A stretch of 64,000 bases of DNA. Origin: Chromobotia macracanthus. Its lineage: Eukaryota > Chordata > Actinopteri > Cypriniformes > Botiidae. A model generated the notes under the pieces. It had not been told where the DNA came from and made no database searches. It was given only the letters and a program-made list of their open reading frames with translations. Where the stretch lies: positions 310,001 to 374,000 of the forward strand of contig JAZGTH010000041.1 in the NCBI GenBank assembly GCA_036877525.1. The letters are read 5' to 3'. Numbering within the stretch: the stretch's first letter is position 1; each line of letters starts with the position of its first letter. Of the stretch, positions 1 to 10,600 are shown piece by piece. A program made the translations under genes and the position numbers.

Positions 1-590
1 GGCTGAGCCTGGTTTCTCCCAAGGTTTTTTCTCCAGCTATACACCATTGGAGTTTTGGTTCTTGCCATTGTCACCCTGTTGGATTGCTTACTGGGAGACT
101 GCTGACATCTAACATAACTTAGAAGAGTCTTTTGAATGTTATTATATCGTTAGAAGCAATATTAAGCTATTTTGCTACTCCTTTGTCCCAAATTGTCTCC
201 CATTCTCTTTGTGTAATTGAGGTATTTTTATTATATATATATTGTATGTATGCATTTTACTTTGTGTTGTGTGTCATTGTGCTATTGCAAATCCCTCATA
301 CCCGTCTCATGAGATATCTTTTTAAATGCCATTGTGTTAGCTGGAACGGCATATCTTGCTTAATGATTTTGTAGTTTCATCGGTTCAGTCACCTCCTTTT
401 TTTAAACCTACGATAAACCTAGTATGCCTAATTAGTCTTATTAATATACATCTCACAAATTATTTGCAATAATATGTATGTTTTGTTAAACATGTCTGAT
501 ATTTGTTCTGTTCTTTATAATAATTATTTTTTATTATATGTAAAGCTGCATTGAAGCAATGAATAAAATGAAAAAAAAATGAATAAAATG
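1..590 (+). repeat. Dispersed repeat, copy 1
   Basis: The stretch is clearly related to 15265-16035 in the same orientation. Both have a block reading roughly 'ttttctcca..tatacatcattgg', then 'cttgcttaatgggagactgctgacat', an AT-rich body, and a tail reading 'taaagctgc.ttgaa.caat'. A short piece of the same tail lies inverted near 49770-49860. There is no coding potential. The left edge is cut by the window. I do not know the family name. Confidence 0.6.
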
Positions 591-599
591 CCCTCTGGC

Positions 600-1360
600 A
601 AAAACCTTCTTTTTACATCACAACCAGCAAAACCATGAATCATGAATCATTACGCATGTTTTATCATAATACTAGCATGACTTCTAGCATGGAGTACGAG
701 TTAGTATGAGTTAGGGTTAGGGTACTAGCATGATAATTATACTAAAATATGGCTTATTCATAATGTTATGAGGTTGCTAAGGTGATCTAAATGGTTGCTA
801 GGGTGTGGTTAGGAAGTTACCAGGCCAATACCTTAAGCCTACTGACAGCCCGAGTCAACATCATGCTAAGTCATGCTACCACCATGTTAAGTCATGCTAG
901 CATAATCGTTAGTGCCCATTGTTACAGGGAAAAAGATAATACATATATCATACATATCATATCATAGCACCCGTATGAAACTTGGTTTGCATTGACTTCC
1001 CTTACCTCTGCCTAATAGGAAGTCTGCCTTTTTAAAAAAAGGATTTTCTAAAAACTGCATGCCGTGAACGTTTAAATTCACCTAAAACAAAACTTTACAA
1101 CAGTCCACTTACATTTAGCTAAGTCACTTCAGACTTGGTCAGAATAATGTCGAGATTTGGCTGATATAATGTTTTGAAAGGATTTATGATAGCAACGCAT
1201 GAAACATTAAAACCACATTCTGGTGTATTTGAGGTGCTTAACATACTTGAAATGGCATACAATTTGGCACACACACTGGCCAGCCAGTAGACATGGGCAA
1301 ACACCTGGACATGAGTGTAGGGGGGAGTGTTCTGTTGCACCCCCTTTTGACTAAAGGACC
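600..1360. other. Non-coding stretch with degenerate ATGCTAGCAT motifs
   Basis: No gene is visible. Degenerate 'catgctagcatcatg' words lie at about 660-720 and 850-910, next to a 'ggttgctagggtgtggttagg' block that recurs in the elements at 41.5-44.1 kb. This suggests a decayed copy of that repeat family. The rest shows nothing I can name. Confidence 0.4.
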
Positions 1361-1366
1361 CTTTTG

Positions 1367-1540
1367 GGGCAGTTCTGGTCTACTGGTTAATGAGTCAGGC
1401 TTGTAATCAGAAGGTTGCTGGTTTGATTCCAGTGCTCTGTGTGTGTGTGTTCATGACTTAGTGTGTTCACTCTTCAACAGTGATGGGTTAAATGCATACC
1501 TGACAAATATCTCATTTTCACCTTCACCTTAAATGATGTT
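1367..1540 (+). repeat. tRNA-derived SINE
   Basis: A tRNA-like head carries an A-box-like block (ggtctactggttaatgag) and a B-box-like block (ggtttgattcc). It is followed by a tRNA-unrelated body with 'gttcactcttcaacagtgatgggttaaatgc'-type text. Related copies lie at 10770-10995 (same strand) and 16262-16445 (reverse complement). Confidence 0.65.
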
Positions 1541-1589
1541 AGATTTACTTAGTCACCAAACTTACATGTATTGTTCTCATCATAAGTTT

Positions 1590-1905
1590 AAAAAAAGTCT
1601 TCCTAAATTTCTCCAAGTTGCTTCAAACTTTGTGAGAAATAAAGGAGATATTGAGGATGCTTAATTGTGAACGTATTGTTGATATCCTTAACGGTATTGC
1701 CAATGGTGAGGCAATTAATTTATGGCAATAAATGGAACAGGAAGTGTCTCATATCTTCTGCATGCATTAAGTGATTTACGTAAAAAATAGGAAACATGTT
1801 TCATGTTGCAGGCTGATCACAATGATGTGGCTATTGTGAATCACAGTTATAGTGCCACCAACTGGCAGCAGGAAGTGTGTCACTTACAAAAGACTTAGAG
1901 CAGTA
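1590..1905 (+). repeat. Dispersed repeat fragment, related to 8120-9022
   Basis: The block around 'ttatggcaataaatggaacaggaagtgtc' and 'ggctattgtgaatcacag..atagtgccaccaactggc' is the reverse complement of text at 8170-8470. The two are opposite-strand copies of one non-coding family. Confidence 0.55.
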
Positions 1906-2176
1906 ATAGCCCTTCACTATATTCAAGAAACAGCTAAAAAAAAACCCTGCCTCTTCCACGAATACCTGACAAGTTAAATAAAAAAAATACTAACCCTATA
2001 TTATACTTTCTCCTCTTTCCTAACAGGTGTTGCCTCTATCAAGCATTGAAATGTTGTATTATTGGTAACTGTAAACTATGTATAGCTGATGTTATTGCCT
2101 CATTATATATTGCGTCATTGTTTTCCTTACTTTGTAAATCACTTTGGATAAAAGCATCTGCTAAATGTAAATGTAG
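1905..2176 (+). repeat. L2-like LINE or SINE 3' tail
   Basis: It contains 'tattcaagaaacagctaaa' and ends with the tail 'ttggataaaagcatctgctaaatgtaaatgt', which recurs across the window (37830, 54800, and inverted at 47100 and 16560). The same 3' segment ends the longer LINE remnant at 2440-3140. Confidence 0.6.
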
Positions 2177-2439
2177 TCCTCAATTTTCAGAATTAAATGC
2201 ATCATGACAACTATGCATCGTTTTCTGAGAAGCACCAGGTGGTTATGGCGCCATAGCGCTTGGGCCCATCATCGCTGCATGCGGCTAGATTTTGTTTTAT
2301 ATTCTCTATGTCTGTATTAAATATACTTTTGTTTTGTCAATATTGTAAATGTTATTATCATCATCCTAGTTATTAAATATGATATAATGGGAAGATTTGT
2401 GGTGGCTTACAAGATCTGTTACTAGAAAACTGCACTCCA

Positions 2440-3140
2440 GTGGTTTCAGTCCTACCACTCTGATAGATTGTTTTGGAGAGGTGAGCTGTCCAAACTGCAT
2501 CATATGGTCATGGTCATCATTGCTGTTCTCCATTGACACGTCGCCTATTATATGGCTTCTCATATCACTGCTATGCTGACAACACCCAGATCTTCTCCTT
2601 CCACCCTGATGATCACATGGGCACACATATCAGCCTGTCTGGAAGACATCTCGGTTTGGATGAGAAAACACCATCTACAACTCAACCTAGCCAAGCATCA
2701 AATTCGAGTCTTTACCCCCCTTGCATACAAACTACTGGCTCTGCACCATCTTACCTTTATACACATCTACACCCCATTCAGATTCCTATGGACAGCAAAT
2801 GAACATCACCTTGTTATACCCTCTTCAAAAGGGCAATCACACAATTTTACAATCCCTCACTGGTGGAAGGATCTTCCAGACTCTGCTCGGTCTGCTGCAT
2901 CCCTGACTATATTCAAGAAACAGCTAAACTTGTCTTCCATGAATACCTGACATGAGTATGATTTAAAAAAAAAAAAAAAAACCCTTCTTTCTTCCAACAG
3001 GTCTTGATCACGTATTGAAATGTTGTAATCTTGGTAACTGTGTATAGCTGATGTTATTGCCTCAGGATTTATTGCTTCATTGCTTGCCTAACCTTATTAG
3101 TCACTTTGGTGTGTTTGCTTAATGCCTAAATGTTAATGTA
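2440..3140 (+). pseudogene. L2-like LINE reverse transcriptase remnant
   Basis: Two overlapping frames carry pieces of one non-LTR reverse transcriptase. The frame from 2533 has HCYADNTQIFSF, the RT catalytic box with YADD decayed to YADN. The frame from 2552 continues with ISACLEDISVWMRKHHLQL and later a WWKDLPDSARSA block typical of the fish L2 C-terminus. The frame switch and decayed catalytic box show it is dead. It ends in an A-rich run and the common LINE 3' tail. Clade assignment comes from motif memory. Confidence 0.75.
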
Positions 3141-3173
3141 CAAAATAACTATGCAAATAGCGATGTCAAAAAC

Positions 3174-3744
3174 TGTCAGGTATCACGGGAAAACGAACCC
3201 AGACAGCGTTAAACGGAGAAAAAAACAAAACAAAAACACTTTAATAAATGAACAAAACAACCCACGAGGGGGTAAAACGTGAACAGAAACGGCAATAAAG
3301 CTAGAACTAAAGAGCTCCAAAAAAACCGGAGCAAAAACGAAACTTAAAACTGAAACAGACGGGGCACAAACACAGGATGAAAAACCACAACCAGACAAGA
3401 ACTCACTTTGACGGGATCCAGTAAACAAGACGCATGGAAACGGAAGCAAGACCAGGTAACGAGATACGAGAACGAACCGACACAAGACAGAAAACACGGG
3501 GGCATTAAATAGCACAAAGACAACGAGGAACAGGTGCGCGAAATCAGCGCAAACGAGACACGATAACATGGGGGCGGGGGCAAGATGCACGACCGGAGAG
3601 CACATTGCGAATGTAAACAAGAAACAAGAACCAAGACTAGGAGTCAGGATCTAAACAACATGCTCTGACACAAAACACAGAACATGTCAGGATCCTGGCA
3701 AGATAATCTAGAGAGACTCAGAACAGGAAGCCAGGACCCTGACA
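3174..3744. mobile_element. Non-autonomous element with TGTCAGG/CCTGACA ends
   Basis: The element is bounded by TGTCAGG (3174-3180) and its inverse CCTGACA (3738-3744). It has an A-rich, moderately GC-rich interior and no transposase. A diverged copy in opposite orientation lies at 6646-7147. The minus-strand open frames inside it (3183-3634) are low-complexity and resemble no protein. Confidence 0.55.
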
Positions 3745-4436
3745 AAAACATTATTTGTAATAGGTTATGTTGAGAGTTGTGACATCATAAGTAAAATTTT
3801 ATTTATAGTTTGGTTTGTCAAAATTAAAATGTTCCTAAATGTTGTTTTTGTGATGGTGTTTCAGAAGTTTATCAAATGCTTTTTATGCATTACAGCAGCT
3901 GAAAGGGAGAAACATTGAAACTTAGCACTCTGAACAGCGCATGACCATTGAGCATTAGGACCTCCAGATTGTGTTGAGCGAAAGGCCCCCTCATGGTAAG
4001 ATTTGCTTTAATCCCAGAAAGACAGAAATCACCACAAAGCATTCCTAGACCTGTTTCTATACACTCTCATTAAATGTTAACAAATAACAACTCAAACAGA
4101 ACTGAAGAAACTAGTAGGTCAAAGATGAAAGACTTTATCATCTGCTACATTAAATGCACTGATATGAAGGCAGTTTAAGTTCTGTGGAACAAATGTACAT
4201 TTTAGCTTAGAAAACTGACCTGCTAAAAACTGAGGCTTAACAGCATGTAAACATTATGCAGTCAACAAACAAAAACGCTTTGAGGAAAAAACGAATTCTT
4301 CACATTTTTACAAATGTGTACAGCAGAGAAGGATTTTCAGAGGATAGTACAGTACATTAATTACTGTAATAATTACAGTAATTACTGTAGAATAAACACA
4401 ATCAGTGTCAATAAGTGCATAAGAGATTTATGTTAC
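3745..4436. other. mlf1 3' flank, no gene
   Basis: Nothing coding is seen. At 4360-4382 there is a perfect 11-bp inverted repeat around one base (attactgtaat, a, attacagtaat), about 55 bp past the mlf1 poly(A) signal. Confidence 0.5.
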
Positions 4437-4442
4437 TTTATT
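4437..4442 (-). promoter_or_regulatory. Candidate poly(A) signal of mlf1
   Basis: AATAAA on the minus strand, about 250 nt past the mlf1 stop codon. It is a clear hexamer at a plausible distance. Usage is not tested. Confidence 0.5.
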
Positions 4443-4694
4443 TTATCCAAATATATGTGCAGATAAAGAATGGAGGGAGAGAGAATTTGGAAAACACAAT
4501 ATTACTAAATCTATCTCTCAGGGAAAATAAATAAATCACTTTGTCCTTTAAAATCATATTGTTCAATAAAGACAAGAAACAGAGAGGTACAACAATATAA
4601 AAGCTAAAACACTCTGAAGAGCAGAGACACATTTCAGACATTGATAGATCTGAGGAAACAGCAGTGAAAAGCATCAGGGTTTTGCTGCTTAGGT

Positions 4695-7600
4695 TTATTG
4701 TTTCTTCTCTCTGGATCTTTTAATGTTCAGCTCATTGTAATGAACTGTCCCTGTAGCGGCTTCAGCTTCCCTGTGAACACAGAACAGCACAAATCAAGCT
4801 GAAACATGTCCATGCTAACCAGGACAATGTCACATGTAGTTCACAGTTTAAGGAGGACAGAGAAAGAAAAGATGAAAGAGCAGAATGGCAACATGACCCA
4901 AGACTGACTTAAACCCTGGTCTCCCATCAGCACCACAACTCAATATATGTTGAGGCCCCTGCACAAGGCTGGTGTTCTGATAGGAAACACTCATGTGAAT
5001 AGATCAGTGATGTTCATTGACACAATTAGCTTTGAAAATCTTATGTGATCCTTGACATTATAATGTCATACATCATTTGGTTGCTTCAGCTATTTTCAGC
5101 ACTGATGAAGAGATCAGTACTGTGATGCCACTATCCTCCATACCAAAAATAGTTTTATTTTAGATTTTTATTTTGTAAAGCATAACCTGCTTTGTTAGGC
5201 ACAGGTCAAGGCTTTCACAGAGTAACAGATTCTATTCTATTTTTGTTTTCACCAAACCCATATAGCTTGAATTTTTTGATTAAGATTTTTGAAAGATTTT
5301 GTGAGCACCATCCACTGCTATTGTAAGCAGGAAAACCAGAAAAAGAGCTTTAGTTTTGAAGATCAAAGGAAGCCACAAGGGGTTTGAACAACACAAGGGT
5401 GAGGAAATTATTGACAATTGTTTTTAAATTTTGAGATGAACTAACCCTTTAATAGACAGGTTTTAAACTGTAAAGTACAACTGTATGTGTTTACACCAGA
5501 GAGAGGTTTTAAGGAAATGTTGGGAGAATCGTTTGGCTGGTTTAGGTGTCCTGCGGGACAGAATCAGCCCTGTGACACAGATCATGTGTGAAACTGTCAC
5601 TGACCTGCGTGTCTTCTGTGGTCCTGTGATGGCTGCTCTATATACCGCTCTATGTCTCGGTGCTTGTAGGCTGGACATGGGGGCAGACACCTGGAATCTT
5701 GACACTTCTCGCTGCCACTCCTTATCGAAAGACTGGGCCTCAGCTGAAACAACAGGCTTAACATCAGACAGAACAAGAATTATTACCACTGCCCCTGCTA
5801 TTTGCCCATGCTAGGGTGTTACTGTGTGGTTGCTAAGGAGTTTGCAACCGGGTCCAAATCAAAACAGCCCAGCCCTGGGGCTGCTGCTCCGATCACAGTA
5901 ACTACACAGCTCTGATCATAATATCTGAAGTGTAGTATCTAGTGTTATGGGTTTATTCAAATTAGTATAAACAATACTGCAGAGCTTTTGTGCAGCTGTT
6001 GAAAAAATGTAAATGATTCTTGAAGACTGATCATGGATCAGTGTTATAAGTGCTAATCAATCTTAAAATGTTAACTGAATCTTCAAAGAACATATGTACT
6101 CTCATCCATGTTCTGGAAATCTTGTTTGAATTCTTTCTCTCCTGTCTTCCCATTCTCCTTCCTCTCAATGATGTGGCCTCTGTCCTGGATGTGATGGCCA
6201 ATGGACATCTTCTCAAGGCCACTATCAGAGTCCCTCAGACATCTCCTGGTCTCCTTTATCTGAATATACATGAAGGGTTATTGTAAGGATCAACCTGTGG
6301 TCACAAGGAGCAGTGATGGGATGTGTGAGAGCGGAAACTCACGCCTCCAGGAGCACAGCGCATCTGAGAGGAGGCCTGGAACACTTTAGCAGGTTCATTT
6401 CCCACTTTAGAGTAGGTCATAACAGATGAGGAGGAGAACGAGTGGTTGTTGGAGTCTGATGCTATGTTCTCCTGAAACACACATTATAGAGATGATAAAT
6501 ATACACTTGTATGTTTATATTTGCATTAAAATTAAAGATTCATGCAGATTATTCTGGGCAAACAATAGGCTGAGCCCAAAATTATAAAACATGAATTTTG
6601 TCTCTGCGCTGTGATTCAAATGACTGTACAGAATAATCCCCATAGTGTCAGGTTAGGGTTAGCTGTCCTGACTAACTTGACTAACTAATTCTCTTGCCAG
6701 GATCCTGACAGCCCTTGTGTTTTGTATCAGAGCATGATGTTTGGATCCTGACTCTTGAAACCTGATCCTGAATCATAGTCTTGTTATTGTTTCTTGGAGT
6801 CAGAATCTAGACTCATGCTCTGTGTCTTTGTGATCTGTGGAAGCACCAGCCATTATTTGTTTACTTTTGTACCATTAAACACTTTTGTGTTTAATTTGTA
6901 CCATGTGCTCTTGCTTGTCCTGACTTGTTTCTTGTCACTTAGGAAGTCAAGAAGTTTGCCTTGTGTCTTGTTTTTTGAGCTCACCTTAATATAAATATAT
7001 ATAATCTAGTCTTGTCATAGTTTTGTTATCTCAAGCCTTGTTTTGGTTTTCTTGTTTAGAAAAAACAAAATAAAGTTTTTGTTGTTTTATTAAAGTGCTT
7101 TTGGTTGAGCTGATCTGCGATTGGGTTCTCCTTCACTGTTCCTGACACATATGACAGCTGACTTATTCAAATAAACCCACATGAGCTGTGTATTGTAGCA
7201 AAGCAGTTTTACAGAAATCGCTTTAATTGTTATTTTAAATGCTGCACTATGCTAATTATTTTAACAGGTTAAACAGAAAAAAAGAATTGCAGAAGTTAAC
7301 ACATTAATTTTGACAGCCCCAGTAAAAGTTTTATTTGGTTTGAGAGATGGAAAGGTTGTGTCCTCGCTTGTACAATCTTGTATTTGTTACAGACTTAATA
7401 ATGAATAATAATGAATAATTAAGAAAAATATTACACAGTACTCTGTGCATCAAGCTACACAAATTATGATCAGATGAAAACTCAAAATAAATTAACATAG
7501 AGTGATACATCACAGCAGTATCAAGACAGCAGCGCCAGGCCATTATTTTTGTGTTTTAGAGCATTTAAAAGCTGACAACTCCCTAACCAAACCCCTATAA

Positions 7601-10600
7601 ACCCTTACCTGGCCTCTACTAACCTTAACCCTGTAAGAAATAAGCTTTGTTTTCTTAGTTACATTTTTGGATTAAGATGAAAGCTTCTGTGGTGTCTCCT
7701 GCTGTTGGTAGGGGCACTAATTTAATATGTGACTCTATTCGTTGTATTTCAGAGAAGTAATTAACGATCTGTACGATTGCATGGGTTGGAGAACATGTTC
7801 AAACAAACTGTGTTCATTAAAGGTGCTTGTTAAATGAGAAGTGAAGAAAAATTTACAACATTTGAATGTATTTCTTCAATCCTGTTCCTCATGCTGTCCA
7901 TTAGAGTGAACGAACTGGCAAATATATCCATCTCCTCTTAACATGAAGTGTCATCTACTTAACACATGATCAACAACAGATTCAGCTACACCCATCTACA
8001 TACCTACTTCCACATGTTCATATTATAGCAACGAGAACTACATTCATGAACTGTGTAAAGAAAATGTGCTGAATTATAAAAAACATACTATCACAATACA
8101 AAATAGATCTGAGGACAAACTTTATGCTGGTTTGACAAAGCCCGGCCTAAAAAGTGTATAATGACCTACAACACCAAACATATTTCCTAAGTTTGATGTA
8201 AATCACACCAAATGCATGTAAACGTTGAGACACTTCCTGTTCCATTTATTGCCATAAAATGATGCCTCGCCATGGCAACACATTCAAGAGATCAACAATC
8301 CATTCACAGTTTAGCATTTTTAATATCTCTTCTTTTTTTCTGAACAGGTGTGAAGCAACTTGGGTAAATCTAAAAGCACTCTTTTAAACAATGCTTTATG
8401 TGACGTACTTCCTTTTGCCAGTTGGCGGTGCTATGGCTGTGACTCACAATAGCCACCTCTATGTCATCAGTGCCTAGGACCAAACATACAGCTTAAATTT
8501 GAAGGAAATCACACAGCAGATATGAGTCACTTCCTGTTTCCATATTTTATGAATAATTTATTGCCTCACCATGGCAAAACTGTTTGAGATACCAAAAATC
8601 CCACTGCAATTTAGGATCATCTTGCCATATTATTTGCCAAATTTGGTGACAGTCCCATAAATCCCCTTGGAGGAGTATTTAAAAAATCAGAGCCTGGAAC
8701 TGAGAAAAAAATCCACATTCAATTTAAAATGGCCACCTTCCTCTTGGGTGAAGCTAATAAATGTAACTAGTAAGTAGTACCAAGTTTGGTGACCATAGGT
8801 AAAACTAACCCCATCACTTTAGTCAAAAGCAGGCACTACAGAGCATCCCCCCACCATACCTCTGTCTAACCTACTGGCTACTCCTTTTAGAATGTTATAT
8901 CAGCCATAATCTCAGGAGTTTTTGAGCATGTTAAGGAAGTCAAATGCCCCAAAAACCTTGAAAAAAGAATTTAAAAAATCCTACGGAAAACTATAGGATC
9001 CTTTGCACTTTCAGTGCCTGGGCCCTAATTAGTTCTATAATCTATTATCTGTAAAATATATTACAAGATAAAACATGAGTTGGACATGTTTATGATATTT
9101 ACAATATGGAGAAAATAAAACCGTTCTTTATTCTATACTGAAGGTTCAGTATATGATGTACAGTATATACTATAGGTGTGTGTGTTTATATATCACAAGC
9201 TGCTGAGCTCTGAATAACCGTCACCTCTGGTTATCAGGTCTAATAATGGAGCAGCAGCTGAAGAGATCAAGCCTGTGTGGTCTCAGTGTCTTCTCGCGGC
9301 CATCAACACTCCTGAAAGACAGCTAAGAGCTAATAATGCACAGGAGAGAAGGGCAGCCTTATCTGCTGTCCATGCAAGTGTATTTTTAAGTGCTGCAGAA
9401 TCTGCTTGAGGACGGGTGAAGAACGCTATTTTAGGTCCACTGTGTTTGGAGGACAGTCCTGAGGTCATGCGCCATTTATGCTACATACTGTCACAGTGCT
9501 GTTCTCATCATGTGGACTGAGTCCCACTGGGAAAAACATTACTGATTTAGCAAATTACGAGCTCTGGGAAGACAGTAGTTCTGAGAATCATCAGAACACT
9601 GGCACAGATTCAAATTTCCCCTCAACATAGAAAACATGTCTCAGCTGAATGAACCACATCGGCCACTACATAATGTTGCAGAATTGTTTTACATGATAGC
9701 ATGTGAAATAATTAACCAAAAGGGAAATGGAATAGTCAAGCAATCGTTAACTGTTTTGAATAACTGCTATGTTAAGCTAACTGCAAAACCACTGCAATGA
9801 ACTCTTTATTCTGTCTGAGTATGTGTGAGTGGTCATCTGGTCTGCCAGCAGTGCAAACCCTAAAGCAATCTTTGATAGCAGGCTTTCAACACTTGCCTAA
9901 TGCCTAAAGACTGCTCACAGCCTGCCTGATGTCACACATAAGAACTGGCTAGAATCGGCAGTTCACATCTAATTGGCTGCCAGGAAATGAATGCTTTTGT
10001 CTAAGTTTATAGATTAACAGTGAATTAATTCAAAGATACTCAAAAGAAAATAAGAGTTTTTAAACACAAGTAATGTTTATTCGCCAGCCTGTTGTTATGG
10101 TATCATCTATTTGTGAATGGTTGAAACCGTGATTGGTTGCCTCACACATGGGCGATGCTTGTCCATAATCATTTATAAAGTGGATCAGGCTTTCTGCTGA
10201 TGGTCAAAAGCCTAGTTACACGAGACTAGTGCAAGAACAAAATCCAGACTGAACCCTCATGTCCTCAACATCAATTTCTAGCCCTGACCCATGGGTGAGC
10301 ACCTCCTGCCTGGCCTTTATGAGGGGTACTTAAAAAAGAGACTGCAGGGCTGTGAATAGACTGGCCTTAGATGAAAGTAATTACAAGGGTCAAATCAGAG
10401 AGAGGTGGGAGATTACAGATGGTTGCAGGGACTAAGTTTAGTGTTGTGAGTGCAGTTGGTTTCTGAGTCAATCTATAACTGCTGACATGCTCAACTGCAG
10501 CCACACTGACAGCAAACAAACAACTTGACCAAAACTTCAGTCAGCGAGTGCTGGAGGTCACCAAATTTAGAATGTTAGTTTAAGATCGGGCTGGTTATTA

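Noticed and set aside
710..722. Telomere-like GTTAGGGTTAGGG
   Set aside because: Only two units; chance-level in this repeat-rich flank.
3183..3634. Two long minus-strand frames rich in Phe, Leu and Ser
   Set aside because: They lie within a non-autonomous element and have antisense-of-A-rich composition and no motif.
5485..5814. 109-codon plus-strand frame
   Set aside because: Antisense shadow of mlf1 exon 6.
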